In this document: one piece after another, positions 26,196 to 36,051 of the stretch
How the letters are laid out: every line of letters begins with the position of its first letter
Numbering within the stretch: position 1 is the stretch's first letter
Origin: an uncultured Lachnospiraceae bacterium
GTDB lineage: Bacteria; Bacillota; Clostridia; Lachnospirales; Lachnospiraceae
DNA length: 64,000 bases
NCBI GenBank assembly: GCA_902775485.1
Contig: CACYMJ010000001.1
Coordinates: 62,001 to 126,000 of the forward strand
Reading direction: 5' to 3'
Position numbers and translations under genes: made by a program
The notes under the pieces: model-generated
Told to the model about the DNA's origin: nothing
Databases searched by the model: none
Seen by the model: the letters and a program-made list of their open reading frames with translations, nothing else

Positions 26196-28289
26196 TTACT
26201 CGGCTGTTTCATCAGTGAGTTTGCTTGCTCTTGCGGCAACTTCCTTCTCCTGTACATCCGAAGGACACTGTTCATATCTTACGAATTCATATTCATATAC
26301 TCCGCGTCCTCCTGTCATGGAACGAAGAACGGTACAATATCCGTAAAGGCCAGTCATGGGTATCTCGGCTTCAACGACCTGTTTGCCTCCGCCAACGGGG
26401 TTCATTCCGAGAACACGTCCTCTTCTCTTGTTAAGATCACCCATTACATCACCGGTATACTGATCGGGAACTGTTACCTTGAGCGAAGCTATAGGCTCAA
26501 GCAGAACAGGGCCGGCCTCCATGAATCCCTTTTTGAATGCCTGGATCGTAGCCATCTTGAATGCCTGCTCCGAGGAATCAACCGGATGATATGATCCGTC
26601 GTATAATATTGCCTTAACGCCTACAACAGGATATGCAGCCATGGGTCCTTTAAGAACCGATTCTGCCAGTCCCTTTTCAACAGCCGGGAAATAGTTCTTG
26701 GGAACTGCTCCTCCGACAACTATCTGTTCGAACTCATAGGATTTTTCCATATCCGAGAGCGGTTCAAACTTCATCTTTACATGTCCGTACTGTCCGTGTC
26801 CGCCTGACTGTTTCTTATACTTTGCCTCAACATCCGAAGTCTTCCTGATGGTCTCTCTGTAAGCAACCTTCGGCTCTTCAAGCTCTATCTCGACCTTATA
26901 AACATTTGCGAGCTTGCTTGCGACTATCTCTATTGCCTGATCACCGAGCGCATATATCAGACTCTGCCTGTTTTCAGCATCATTAACGTTCTTAACGGTC
27001 TGATCTTCTTCCATGATCTTTGCAAGAGCCGATGATACCTTATCGATATCTCCCTTGTTCTTGGCCTTATATCTCATATATGTATAAGGTTTACTGATCT
27101 CTGTCTTGGGATACTGAACGGGAGTGGCCTTTGTTGACAGCGTATCTCCTGTCTTAACACTGGTAAGCTTTGCAAGAGCTCCGATATCACCTGCCTGAAG
27201 TTCTGAGACTTCCATGGGCTTGTTTCCGCGAAGGATATATAACTTTCCGATACGCTCTTCCGTATCCTTATCAGCGTTATACAAAGTATCGTCACTTTTA
27301 AGTACACCGGAACAAACCTTTATAAGCGAATACTTACCGATGAAAGGATCGACGATCGTCTTCCAGACATAGGCACTCTTGGGTTTTGAGAAATCATAAT
27401 TGGCCTCAAATATCTCACCTGTCTTCTGATTGATACCGTTAAGAGCTCTCTGGTCAGGGCTCTTAAAGTATTTGATAATATCATCCATCAGAGTATAGAC
27501 ACCGCGGCACATAATGCCCGATCCCATCGTTACCGGAACAATGGTACCGTCATTGATGTTTGCATAAAGCGCTGAGCGGATCTCTGCATCCGAGAATGTT
27601 TCTCCCGCAAAGTATCTCTCCATGAAGTCTTCGCTTGTCTCGGCAACTGCCTCCATAAGTGACTCTTTGTATTTTTCAAGATATTCCTTGCTGTAATCGG
27701 GCACATCACATTCATCCGCCTTGCCGGCCTCCGTCCAGCGGAATCCCTTTTCGCTGACAACATTAACATATCCGACAAGCTTTTCATCCTCACGGATGGG
27801 AAGATGGAAGGGCGCGATCTTTTTACCGTACAGATTCTCAAGGTCTTCAACGATCTTCCTGTAACTTGCATTGTCAACATCCATATCCGTTACGAAAAAG
27901 ATCCTGGGAAGTTTGTACTTTTCGCATATTTCCCATGCTTTTTCTGTACCGACTTCAACCCCTGCCTTACCGGAAACGACAATTATCGCACCTGCTGCGG
28001 CACCTACTGCCTCCTCTACTTCACCGACAAAATCAAAATATCCCGGTGTATCAAGTACATTTATCTTGCAATCATCCCATTCTATCGGGATAACACTTGT
28101 ACCTATTGAAAAATGACGCTTGATCTCTTCCTTGTCATAATCGCTTATGGTGTTACCGTCATCGGTTTTTCCCATTCTCGTGGTGATCCCCGCGAGATAT
28201 GCCATCGCTTCAGTCAGAGTTGTCTTGCCGCATCCGCCGTGCCCTAAAATAACGACATTTCGGATCTTGTTGCTGGGGTATACCTTCAT
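26196..28289 (-). CDS. elongation factor G-like GTPase (EF-G paralogue)
   Basis: 697 residues from the ATG at 28289, which has GGAGGA upstream; a longer frame to 28325 has no ribosome site. All five EF-G domains appear present. The GTPase motifs are divergent: G1 is GHGGCGKT (16-23), the switch II DTPGH is DTPGY (Tyr84 for the catalytic His), and G4 NKxD is TDMD (134-137). Known EF-G-2 paralogues also vary here. It may act in ribosome recycling, stress or a minor translocation role rather than as the main fusA. It has its own promoter and terminator. Confidence 0.87.
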   Translation of the reverse strand: MKVYPSNKIRNVVILGHGGCGKTTLTEAMAYLAGITTRMGKTDDGNTISDYDKEEIKRHFSIGTSVIPIEWDDCKINVLDTPGYFDFVGEVEEAVGAAAGAIIVVSGKAGVEVGTEKAWEICEKYKLPRIFFVTDMDVDNASYRKIVEDLENLYGKKIAPFHLPIREDEKLVGYVNVVSEKGFRWTEAGKADECDVPDYSKEYLEKYKESLMEAVAETSEDFMERYFAGETFSDAEIRSALYANINDGTIVPVTMGSGIMCRGVYTLMDDIIKYFKSPDQRALNGINQKTGEIFEANYDFSKPKSAYVWKTIVDPFIGKYSLIKVCSGVLKSDDTLYNADKDTEERIGKLYILRGNKPMEVSELQAGDIGALAKLTSVKTGDTLSTKATPVQYPKTEISKPYTYMRYKAKNKGDIDKVSSALAKIMEEDQTVKNVNDAENRQSLIYALGDQAIEIVASKLANVYKVEIELEEPKVAYRETIRKTSDVEAKYKKQSGGHGQYGHVKMKFEPLSDMEKSYEFEQIVVGGAVPKNYFPAVEKGLAESVLKGPMAAYPVVGVKAILYDGSYHPVDSSEQAFKMATIQAFKKGFMEAGPVLLEPIASLKVTVPDQYTGDVMGDLNKRRGRVLGMNPVGGGKQVVEAEIPMTGLYGYCTVLRSMTGGRGVYEYEFVRYEQCPSDVQEKEVAARASKLTDETAE

Positions 28290-28339
28290 AATGTAACTTC
28301 CTCCAATTGATATGATTTGGTGCACGCACCTTGTATAAC

Positions 28340-28368
28340 ATTATAAAAAAATACGGGTTTGTTTGCAA
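28340..28368 (-). promoter_or_regulatory. promoter of the EF-G-like gene, inside the gpmI terminator
   Basis: Minus strand TTGCAA, 17-base spacer, TATAAT. The -35 and most of the spacer are the descending arm and T run of the gpmI terminator. The predicted leader is about 44 bases. Confidence 0.75.
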
Positions 28369-28402
28369 GTAAATTATACATTTTACACAAACAAACCCGT
28401 AT
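28345..28402 (-). terminator. terminator of gpmI
   Basis: A 15-bp stem (ATACGGGTTTGTTTG and complement) with a 22-base loop, then a T7 run on the minus strand. Confidence 0.88.
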
Positions 28403-28423
28403 AGTTAAATCGATAAGATTATC

Positions 28424-29965
28424 TTATTTTTTGATCAAAAGTGACTTTCCTGTCATCTCCTTAGGCTGAGGTATACCCATACACTCGAGAAGCGTTGGAA
28501 CAATGTCGGCAAGACATCCGCCTTCCCTCAAAGTATACGCACTGTCATAGTTGACAAGAATGAACGGTACCGGATTGGTCGTATGAGCGGTAAAAGGCTC
28601 ACCGTTTGCGGGATCTATCATCTCCTCCGCATTACCGTGATCGGCACAAATGAACAGAACACCGTCAACTTCCTTTATCGCTTCATATGCACGTCCTACA
28701 CACTCATCAACAGCTTCGATAGCTTTTATGGCAGCCTCGAGAACACCGGTATGACCCACCATATCGGGATTTGCAAAGTTGATTATGATAACGTCATACT
28801 TATCACTCTTTATCGCCTTAACAAGATTGTCACATACCTCATAAGCACTCATTTCGGGTTTAAGATCATATGTGGCAACTTTGGGTGATTTAACAAGTAT
28901 CCTTGTCTCGCCGGGATTGGGCTCCTCCACTCCTCCGTTAAAGAAGAATGTTACATGTGCGTATTTTTCGGTTTCGGCGATTCTTGCCTGTGTCATGTTA
29001 AGTGATGCGAGATACTCACCGAAAGTATTTGTAACAGCTACTTTTTCAAACGCAACATACTTGTTCTCAATAAGGGGATCGTAATCCGTAAAACATACGT
29101 AAACGACATCAAGCTTTTTCTCACGCTTAAACGAGCGGAATTCGTCATCGCAGAACGCATGTGTTATCTCTCTTGCCCTGTCGGGTCTGAAATTGAAGAA
29201 TATAATGGAATCATCGTCGTTGATCGTTCCGACGGGAACACCTCCGTTAACTATCACGGTCGGCTTTACGAACTCATCCGTCTCGTCTCTGTCATACGAA
29301 GCAGTTACAGCCTCTTCCGCATTTGCGGCCTTAAGACCTTCACCCTTTGTAAGAGCAAGATACGCAAGCTTAACCCTGTCATAATTGTTATCCCTGTCCA
29401 TAGCATAATATCTGCCGGTAACGGATGCGATCTCACCTATGCCTATCTGACGCATCTTACTCTGAAGCTGTCTGATATAATCGATACCCGATGTGGGAGG
29501 CGTATCTCTTCCGTCAAGGAAACAATGTATATAAACTTTACGCAGATCATTCCGCTTTGCAAGTTCAAGCAGTCCGAACAGGTGTGTTATATGGCTGTGG
29601 ACTCCGCCGTCACTTAAAAGTCCGTAAAGATGAAGTGCGGAATCATTCTCCTTACAGTTATTGATGGCACGCAGAAGATTTTTGTTTTGGAAAAAATCCC
29701 CGTCCTCAATCTCTTTGGTTATCCTTGTCAACTCCTGATAGACGATCCTTCCGGCACCCATATTAAGATGTCCAACTTCGGAATTTCCCATCTGACCGTC
29801 AGGCAGTCCAACTGCCATTCCGCTGGCAAGTCCCCTGACACAGGGGTATTCCTTCATCAGTTTATCGATGACAGGCTTTTTTGCAAGCTTTACGGCATTT
29901 CCTTCTTTTTCCTCGTTGATCCCGAACCCGTCAAGGATCATAAGAACAGTAGGTTTCTTACTCAT
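28424..29965 (-). CDS. gpmI: 2,3-bisphosphoglycerate-independent phosphoglycerate mutase
   Basis: 513 residues, full length. It interconverts 3- and 2-phosphoglycerate in glycolysis, needs Mn and acts via a phosphoserine. Asp12 is in LDGFG; the nucleophile Ser62 is in MGNSEVGHLNMG. Later metal ligands appear in NFANPDMVGHTG and CADHGNAEEM. It is 18 bases below the PilZ gene and could be read from the yihY-queA operon as well as from a local signal. A strong terminator follows. Confidence 0.97.
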   Translation of the reverse strand: MSKKPTVLMILDGFGINEEKEGNAVKLAKKPVIDKLMKEYPCVRGLASGMAVGLPDGQMGNSEVGHLNMGAGRIVYQELTRITKEIEDGDFFQNKNLLRAINNCKENDSALHLYGLLSDGGVHSHITHLFGLLELAKRNDLRKVYIHCFLDGRDTPPTSGIDYIRQLQSKMRQIGIGEIASVTGRYYAMDRDNNYDRVKLAYLALTKGEGLKAANAEEAVTASYDRDETDEFVKPTVIVNGGVPVGTINDDDSIIFFNFRPDRAREITHAFCDDEFRSFKREKKLDVVYVCFTDYDPLIENKYVAFEKVAVTNTFGEYLASLNMTQARIAETEKYAHVTFFFNGGVEEPNPGETRILVKSPKVATYDLKPEMSAYEVCDNLVKAIKSDKYDVIIINFANPDMVGHTGVLEAAIKAIEAVDECVGRAYEAIKEVDGVLFICADHGNAEEMIDPANGEPFTAHTTNPVPFILVNYDSAYTLREGGCLADIVPTLLECMGIPQPKEMTGKSLLIKK

Positions 29966-29983
29966 AATAACTCCTCATTCTGA

Positions 29984-30325
29984 TCATTCTTCGTTTGCTG
30001 CTTCGAAAAGCTCATGTATATTGAATCTTGTTGTATCATTTCCGGGCATTCCGATGAAATTGGCACCGTATACATTTGTATCATCCCTGCTGTTATCGAA
30101 TCTTACGATATCGATGAGAGCGTCAACGGTATCCCCGGTCCATATCTTTAACTGAACTTTATATACCGAATTCATTTCAAGCAACTCTTTACAAGAAAAA
30201 CCCATTCCGGTTCCCGAAACATCAAGGACATTAATAGGTACAAGACGGTTTTTGGATCCGTCAACTCTTTCCATGGCCAGTGTTGCTTCAAGAACGAATC
30301 TTCTGCTTTTTCTCTTCTCCTGCAT
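29984..30325 (-). CDS. PilZ-domain c-di-GMP-binding protein
   Basis: 113 residues, a single PilZ domain. Both ligand motifs are visible: the Arg-rich RxxxR segment KRKSRRF at the N-terminus and DVSGTGMGF ([D/N]xSxxG), so c-di-GMP binding is expected. The ATG at 30325 is chosen with GAGG about 6 bases upstream; a GTG at 30337 is less likely. The output partner is unknown. It lies between queA (60 bases) and gpmI (18 bases), and complements the cyclase and HD-GYP genes in this window. Confidence 0.9.
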   Translation of the reverse strand: MQEKRKSRRFVLEATLAMERVDGSKNRLVPINVLDVSGTGMGFSCKELLEMNSVYKVQLKIWTGDTVDALIDIVRFDNSRDDTNVYGANFIGMPGNDTTRFNIHELFEAANEE

Positions 30326-30385
30326 AATCCACCTCACTAATAAATGATAGCCAACCCAATACCCAACACATGATAATACAAAAAA

Positions 30386-31441
30386 TCATTTAAGACAAGT
30401 TATCTGTTGCCCTTTGGGAAGAATGAACATCGCATCTCCAAACGAGAAAAAGCGATATCTCTTTTCGATTGCCTCGGCGTAGGCGGCCATTATATTCTCC
30501 CTGCCTGCAAGTGCCGATACAAGCATCAGTAAAGTACTTTCCGGAAGGTGAAAATTGGTTATAAGACCGTCAAGCACTTTAAAAGAATATCCCGGATATA
30601 TAAATATGTCTGTCTCACCGCATCCGGCAGATACCTTTCCATCGGATGATGCTGCACTTTCTATACATCTGCAGCTCGTTGTACCTACACATATGACTCT
30701 GTTTTTGTTCCTTTTTGCATCGTTGATCATCATAGCCGCATCATCGCTTATGCTGTACCACTCACTGTGCATATGATGATCGCTTATATCTTCGGCTTTG
30801 ACGGGTCTGAACGTGCCGAGCCCGACGTGAAGTGTCACGAAACACAATCTGACGCCGCGATCTTTAAGCTCATTTAACAGATTGTCCGTAAAATGAAGGC
30901 CTGCAGTCGGCGCAGCGGCACTTCCTTCATATCTGGCATATACCGTCTGATACCTGCCGGGATCATCAAGTTTATGCGTGATGTAAGGCGGCAGCGGCAT
31001 CTGACCGAGCCTGTCAAGTATTTCCTCGAATATACCGTCAAACTCAAATCTTACCAGTCTGTTTCCGTCACTGAGACAGTCTGTGATCTCACACCGCAGC
31101 TCCCCGTTTCCGAATACGACCCTTGCACCTGTACGCAGCTTTTTTCCGGGCTTTACCAGCGTCTCCCACACATTGTCCCCTCTTCTTCGAAGAAGAAACA
31201 CTTCTGCTGCGGCATTGGTATCTTCCTTTACACCCAGAAGTCTTGCGGGAATGACTCTTGTATCATTTAATACAAGGCAGTCTCCGGGAAGAAGATATCT
31301 TCCGATATCCGAAAACACCGTATGTTCTGTTTTCCCGCCGCTTTGCTCCATTACCAGAAGTCTTGATGATGAGCGGTCCGCAAGAGGGTCCTGAGCGATC
31401 AGTTCCTGCGGAAGATCATAATAAAAATCGGATGTTTTCAT
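30386..31441 (-). CDS. queA: S-adenosylmethionine:tRNA ribosyltransferase-isomerase
   Basis: 351 residues. It transfers the ribosyl part of SAM to preQ1 in the tRNA anticodon wobble position, forming epoxyqueuosine. N-terminal [21 protein letters not shown], central PLPPYI and the C-terminal [19 protein letters not shown] are family signatures. It follows pheT by 2 bases. No tgt or queuosine transporter lies nearby in the window. Confidence 0.97.
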   Translation of the reverse strand: MKTSDFYYDLPQELIAQDPLADRSSSRLLVMEQSGGKTEHTVFSDIGRYLLPGDCLVLNDTRVIPARLLGVKEDTNAAAEVFLLRRRGDNVWETLVKPGKKLRTGARVVFGNGELRCEITDCLSDGNRLVRFEFDGIFEEILDRLGQMPLPPYITHKLDDPGRYQTVYARYEGSAAAPTAGLHFTDNLLNELKDRGVRLCFVTLHVGLGTFRPVKAEDISDHHMHSEWYSISDDAAMMINDAKRNKNRVICVGTTSCRCIESAASSDGKVSAGCGETDIFIYPGYSFKVLDGLITNFHLPESTLLMLVSALAGRENIMAAYAEAIEKRYRFFSFGDAMFILPKGQQITCLK

Positions 31442-31443
31442 TT

Positions 31444-33810
31444 TCAGGATCTCAGTGTGATATTCTTGGCCGAGAGCTTTTCGACGATACCGTCGATACG
31501 TTTCTGAACTTCTTCTCCGGTCAGTGTTCTGTCATCGAGTCCGAATGAAAATCTGATCGTTATGCTCTTTGTATCTACAGTGTCGTATATATCGATAACA
31601 CTCGTTTTTGTAAGCTCGGGAATATCTTTTTTGTCCCAGCAGTTTTCAATATCCTCAAATCTGACGCCCTCAGGAATGATCAGTGACAGATCGTAATCAA
31701 CATCGGGGAATCGTGAAGGCTCAGCAAAATCAAGCTCATTTGCGCTTATATCGTCAAATATATCCATATCTGTCTCTATGCAGACTATGGAACAGTTCTT
31801 GGCGATCATCTTAAGCGTTGAAGGATGAACAGTGCCTATCGTTCCGAAGCATACACCCTCACAGTAAAGATCCGAAGTATTCTTCGGATGTTCCCATGCA
31901 TGGACACATTCTCTCTTTTTGTATTTGACCTTTGAATGCTTTATCTCCGATACAAGAGTATTTACGATATCAACTCCCTCCATGTAGAGGTTCTTTTCAC
32001 TTTTCTCTTTAGAGTAAAGAGTGATACACAGCATCCTTCTCTCGTTTGCCGTATTATCCGGATTAGTTCCCTTCACTGCCCTTCCTATCTCAAATACGCC
32101 GAAAGTATCATCAAATGTCCTGTTTTTATATACAAGCGGAAGGAAGCTTTGTATAAGGCTTGTACGCAGTATTCCCTGTTCCTGTTCTTCAGACGATCCG
32201 AGCAGTCTTACATTATCCTCGGGAGAAAGCCCGATATCCCTCAGTTCATCGGGATCACACCATATCCTCGTGTGTACCTCATGAAGATGATATCTTTTTA
32301 CAAGAGTATCCTTTATCAGATTTTCGTTAACCTTTCTTACGGTAGGACGCACCGGCAGGAGCGGTTCATATGTCGTTGTTATGTCAAAGTTGTCATACCC
32401 GTATATACGTGTGATCTCTTCAACTATATCCGCCTGCATGCTTACATCCTTTGTCGCACGATATGACGGAACCTTCACCTCAAAATCATCACCGTTTCGT
32501 TTGACGGCAAATCCGAGGGATGACAGCGTCGACTCTATCCTGTCGGACGAAATATCGATACCCGTATATCTGTCAACGAACTTCTTGTTAAAAGGTACGG
32601 TTATCTCGGGATATTTCTTCACGTATACATCGGCAATGGCTGATACGCATTTTGCACCGGGATCTTCATCAAACAGCAGTTTCAGAAATCTTTTGACCGC
32701 CGTAAGAGTCATCTCGGGATCAAGTGTCTTCTCATATCTTGCTGATGCATCCGTACGAAGTCCCATCCTTCCCGCACTTTTTCTCACACATACGCCGTCA
32801 AAGTTGGCACTTTCAAGAACCAGTGTTTTGGTATCATCAGTTATCTCACTGTCCAGTCCTCCCATGATACCGGCGATAGCAACAGGTGTTTTATCATCAT
32901 ATATCATCAGAGTCTCGGGTGTTATCTGTCTTTCATTTCCGTCCAACGTCTTAAATGTAAAATTCTCAGACGGAGTGTCCACTACGATCTTTTTGATCTT
33001 GTCTCCGTCAAAAGCATGCATGGGCTGTCCCAGTTCCAGCATGATGTAATTTGTTATGTCGGCAAGAAGATTGATCGCACGTGATCCGCAGTAATAAAGC
33101 CTTACCTGCATCTCATTGCTTGAAACATGTTTTGTTATGTTCTCAACCCTGACAGATGTGTACCTGAAGCAAAGATCCTTGTTGACTATATCAACATCTA
33201 CGGTATCACTTCCCTTATAATCATTCTCGGCTACGGGAAGATCCTTAAGTTCCCTTCCGCAAAGAGCAGCAAATTCTCTTGCTATTCCGTAATGTCCCCA
33301 CAGATCCGGTCTGTTTGTAAGCGATTTGTTGTCAACTTCAAAAACGACATCATCGATCGGGTAGATGCTCTTGATATCAGTTCCGTTTTTGAGCGAAGCA
33401 TCCAGTTCGAGGATTCCGGAATGATCGTCACTTATACCGATCTCTTTACCGCTGCAGCACATACCGAAAGATTCGATCCCGCGAAGTTTTGCACTTTTGA
33501 TCTTCATACCGCAAACACTGCCTCCGCACCTGGCAAAAGCGGTCTTTATACCTGCTCTGGCATTTGGTGCGCCGCAGACGACATCGTATACCTTATCCCC
33601 GGCATCCACCTTTAAAACGTGCAGATGATCCGAATCCGGATGGTCCTCGCATGAGATTATCTCTCCTACAACAACATCCTTAATATCCTCTCCCTTGTGT
33701 TCTACTCCTTCCACCTCTGCCGTTGAAAGAGTGAACCGGCTTATCAGTTTATCGATATCCTCACCTGACAGATCCACAAAATCATTTATCCAATTCATTG
33801 AAACGAACAT
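31444..33810 (-). CDS. pheT: phenylalanyl-tRNA synthetase beta subunit
   Basis: 788 residues, normal for bacterial PheT. Order: an N-terminal EMAP-like tRNA-binding domain (about 40-150), a B3/B4 editing domain ([10 protein letters not shown] onward, about 205-370), a B5 domain with the metal-like [15 protein letters not shown], and a C-terminal anticodon-binding FDX-ACB fold ([14 protein letters not shown]). It charges tRNA-Phe together with PheS, encoded 18 bases upstream. No T-box leader precedes the pair. Confidence 0.97.
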   Translation of the reverse strand: MFVSMNWINDFVDLSGEDIDKLISRFTLSTAEVEGVEHKGEDIKDVVVGEIISCEDHPDSDHLHVLKVDAGDKVYDVVCGAPNARAGIKTAFARCGGSVCGMKIKSAKLRGIESFGMCCSGKEIGISDDHSGILELDASLKNGTDIKSIYPIDDVVFEVDNKSLTNRPDLWGHYGIAREFAALCGRELKDLPVAENDYKGSDTVDVDIVNKDLCFRYTSVRVENITKHVSSNEMQVRLYYCGSRAINLLADITNYIMLELGQPMHAFDGDKIKKIVVDTPSENFTFKTLDGNERQITPETLMIYDDKTPVAIAGIMGGLDSEITDDTKTLVLESANFDGVCVRKSAGRMGLRTDASARYEKTLDPEMTLTAVKRFLKLLFDEDPGAKCVSAIADVYVKKYPEITVPFNKKFVDRYTGIDISSDRIESTLSSLGFAVKRNGDDFEVKVPSYRATKDVSMQADIVEEITRIYGYDNFDITTTYEPLLPVRPTVRKVNENLIKDTLVKRYHLHEVHTRIWCDPDELRDIGLSPEDNVRLLGSSEEQEQGILRTSLIQSFLPLVYKNRTFDDTFGVFEIGRAVKGTNPDNTANERRMLCITLYSKEKSEKNLYMEGVDIVNTLVSEIKHSKVKYKKRECVHAWEHPKNTSDLYCEGVCFGTIGTVHPSTLKMIAKNCSIVCIETDMDIFDDISANELDFAEPSRFPDVDYDLSLIIPEGVRFEDIENCWDKKDIPELTKTSVIDIYDTVDTKSITIRFSFGLDDRTLTGEEVQKRIDGIVEKLSAKNITLRS

Positions 33811-33828
33811 GATATATCCTCCCCTGCG

Positions 33829-34893
33829 TTATTTCGATACGAACTGTGACAGCGCATTTAAGTCGCCTTCGTTAAAAGTACGTATATCCTTGACGCCGTA
33901 TTTCATCATTGCAAGTCTTGTAAGACCCAGACCGAAGGCAAATCCCGTATACTCATACGGATCATCTTCGGTATTTATCCCGCCGTATTTGAGCACATTC
34001 GGATGTATCATTCCACAGGGGCAAAGTTCAAGCCAGCCCGAGTTCTTACAGGAAGAGCATCCGCTTCCGCCGCATATAAGGCATTGTATGTCAAGTTCAA
34101 ATCCCGGTTCGACAAAAGGGAAGAAGCCGGGACGAAGCCTTACCGTCACATCTCTTTCAAAAACCTCGGAAAGCATGGTCTTCATGAAATAGATAAGGTT
34201 ACTTATCGAAATATCCTTGTCGATCATAATTCCTTCCATCTGGAAAAATGTATTCTCATGGCATGCATCTATATCTTCATTTCTGAAACATCTGCCCGGG
34301 AACACGGCTCTGATCGGTCTTCCCTTTTCCTTCAGCAGCGGTCCGTATTTGTGCATTATCGAATTCTGTGCGGCCGAGGTATGACTCTTTAAGAGCTGGT
34401 TAGGTGTTGTCAGATAGTATGTGTCCTGCATATCCCTTGCCGGATGAAAAGGCGGAATGTTAAGTGCCTCAAAGCAATGATAGTCGTCAACTATCTCACT
34501 GTAATCCTCAACATCAAATCCCATAGACCTGAAAACGTCTTCAAGTTCCCGCTGGACGAGTGTTATCGGATGGTATGATCCTCGTCTGATGTTTCGCGGA
34601 AGAGATTCATCGTAACTTTCCGTTGAATTGATCAGGCACTCTTCTTCTATCTTTTTAATCTCCTCAAGTTTAGCATCAAATCGTGCACTGATCTCCTGTT
34701 TAAAAGAGTTTATAAGGGCACCTGCTTCACGCTTCTGTTCATTGGGGATCTTTGACAGTTCCTGCATCAACTGCGAAACACTTCCCTTTTTGCTCAAAAA
34801 AGCAAGTCTGAGTTCTTCAAGCGAACTCTGATCCTTAACCTCTGAAAGTTCTTTTGTAAATCTCTCCTTAAGACTGTTGATACGATCTTTCAT
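33829..34893 (-). CDS. pheS: phenylalanyl-tRNA synthetase alpha subunit
   Basis: 354 residues from the ATG at 34893, with an AAAGG site 8 bases upstream; the frame extends to 34926, inside yihY. The N-terminal coiled coil (about 1-90) binds tRNA. The catalytic core shows HPARDMQDTYYL, HTSAAQ and RCFRNEDIDACHE (class II motif 2) and GLGLTRLAMM (motif 3). A Cys-rich insert, CLICGGSGCSSCKNSGW, replaces the usual shorter loop and may bind zinc. The first 26 bases overlap the end of yihY. Confidence 0.96.
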   Translation of the reverse strand: MKDRINSLKERFTKELSEVKDQSSLEELRLAFLSKKGSVSQLMQELSKIPNEQKREAGALINSFKQEISARFDAKLEEIKKIEEECLINSTESYDESLPRNIRRGSYHPITLVQRELEDVFRSMGFDVEDYSEIVDDYHCFEALNIPPFHPARDMQDTYYLTTPNQLLKSHTSAAQNSIMHKYGPLLKEKGRPIRAVFPGRCFRNEDIDACHENTFFQMEGIMIDKDISISNLIYFMKTMLSEVFERDVTVRLRPGFFPFVEPGFELDIQCLICGGSGCSSCKNSGWLELCPCGMIHPNVLKYGGINTEDDPYEYTGFAFGLGLTRLAMMKYGVKDIRTFNEGDLNALSQFVSK

Positions 34894-35734
34894 TATCTTT
34901 ACCTTTCCTGGAAGCCATGATCTCATTCAGTAAAGCTCCCATAAACATGATATACATACCGCAGTACAGCCATATTCCCAATACCAGGATAACGGCAAAG
35001 CTGCCGTACATGCTGTACCCGTTAAATGTCGACAGATAAAACGAAAACAGTTTCGTAAATAATATCCATAAAAGTGAGGCCAAGCAGGCACCCGGCAAAC
35101 AACCGATGATATGCAGCTTTTTTGACGGAAGGATACGAAAAAAAAGCAGGAAGATTATCATCAGTACAAAAAACATTATAATATTCTTCATCTCGATAAG
35201 ATTTAGGATATTCTGCGGAATATCAATGTATTTTCTTACGATACCGGTGATGGTATTTCCGAAAACGGATATCACGAGCATCAGGATCATACCGAGCATC
35301 AGAAGAAGCGTAAATATTGCACTTCTTGTCCGAACATAAAGGTAATTGCGCGCCTCCCTTACACCGGCGATCTCATTCAGTCCCTTTGTGATCCCAACGA
35401 TCCCCTTTGCTGATGCCCATATCGCGGCTGTTATCGAAAGAGACAGAATCCCTATACCCCTTTGGTACAGCTCGTCTATGACATATACCAGCAGACCGTT
35501 TATATTCATCGGAAGTATCTCATTTGCAAATCCAAGAAGATCATCCTTGGAAAACGGCAGATACTTTACGGTCGACAGCAATATAAGCGAATAAGGTATG
35601 AACGACATAAAAATATAAAATGCCGCACAGGCCGAATAAGTGTCTATCCTTTTATCGCCCACAAGTGCAAGCAAACCCGAAAGATTCCTGAAACCTGCGG
35701 ATCCTTTTATCTTATCTCTTATTCTTACGAACAT
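34868..35734 (-). CDS. YihY/virulence factor BrkB family membrane protein
   Basis: 288 residues with six predicted membrane helices. The opening DTYSACAAFYIFMSFIPYSLIL and the later IWASAKGIVGITKGLNEIAG match the YihY/UPF0761 family (once misnamed ribonuclease BN). Function is unknown; transport or envelope roles are proposed for relatives. It is the first gene of yihY-pheS-pheT-queA, and its 3' end overlaps pheS by 26 bases. Its promoter abuts the 6S RNA terminator. Confidence 0.9.
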   Translation of the reverse strand: MFVRIRDKIKGSAGFRNLSGLLALVGDKRIDTYSACAAFYIFMSFIPYSLILLSTVKYLPFSKDDLLGFANEILPMNINGLLVYVIDELYQRGIGILSLSITAAIWASAKGIVGITKGLNEIAGVREARNYLYVRTRSAIFTLLLMLGMILMLVISVFGNTITGIVRKYIDIPQNILNLIEMKNIIMFFVLMIIFLLFFRILPSKKLHIIGCLPGACLASLLWILFTKLFSFYLSTFNGYSMYGSFAVILVLGIWLYCGMYIMFMGALLNEIMASRKGKDNERSYQQS

Positions 35735-35752
35735 AAAAGCACCAACTTATGA

Positions 35753-35781
35753 ATAATAGCATAAATACAGGGAAAAAACAA
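35753..35781 (-). promoter_or_regulatory. promoter of yihY-pheST-queA operon
   Basis: Minus strand TTGTTT, 17-base spacer, TATTAT. The -35 overlaps the T run of the preceding RNA terminator. The start codon is 19 bases below the -10. Confidence 0.65.
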
Positions 35782-35809
35782 AAAAAGATTCTATAGAAAC
35801 TATAGAATC
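35780..35809 (-). terminator. terminator of the 6S-like RNA
   Basis: Minus strand 10-bp perfect stem GATTCTATAG / CTATAGAATC with a 3-base loop, then seven T, a G and six more T. Confidence 0.93.
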
Positions 35810-35988
35810 CTTCCCCGAAATGCCGATTCCTGTATTTTGACTCCTAGCATATCTGCCAGGTGGGTAACCGCAGCCGAATCTTCTGCCTTCCACCGAAATG
35901 AGGCCTGACATCCAACCGGCAATATAGGAATCCCGTTTAAAGTGATGTAGGTTCAAAATTACAAGAATTTGTTCGTACATTTCAGGTT
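35787..35988 (-). ncRNA. ssrS: structured non-coding RNA, probable 6S RNA
   Basis: This fills the 318-base gap between the aminomutase and yihY. A consensus promoter predicts a start near 35988, and a classic terminator ends it, giving about 180 bases before the terminator hairpin. The ends pair: CCUGAAAUG (35978-35986) with CAUUUCGGG (35813-35821). A second helix pairs 35921-35932 with 35825-35836 (GAUUCCU...AGGAAUC), leaving a large internal bubble between. That closing stem, bubble and long inner arm is the 6S shape, which traps sigma-A RNA polymerase. No convincing protein is encoded. The alternative is an attenuating leader for yihY. RNA identity is from structure, not alignment. Confidence 0.7.
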
Positions 35989-35994
35989 GATACA

Positions 35995-36023
35995 ATTATA
36001 CAATATGCCCGCAAATTATACAA
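35995..36023 (-). promoter_or_regulatory. promoter of the 6S-like RNA
   Basis: Minus strand TTGTAT, 17-base spacer, TATAAT, 7 bases before the predicted start. The TTGTATAAT sequence occurs twice in tandem here. The upstream copy also forms one arm of a small hairpin (TTATACAA / TTGTATAA) after the aminomutase gene. Confidence 0.8.
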
Positions 36024-36051
36024 GATGTTGTATAAACTTTACGAACCATTG

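Noticed and set aside
35747..35995. Open frame of 82 codons on minus across the intergenic region
   Set aside because: It spans the RNA's promoter-proximal end, its terminator and T run, has no ribosome site, and the composition looks like structured RNA.
36003..36025. Terminator after the aminomutase gene
   Set aside because: The TTATACAA/TTGTATAA hairpin is weak and AT-rich with only three T after it, and it overlaps promoter elements of the RNA gene.
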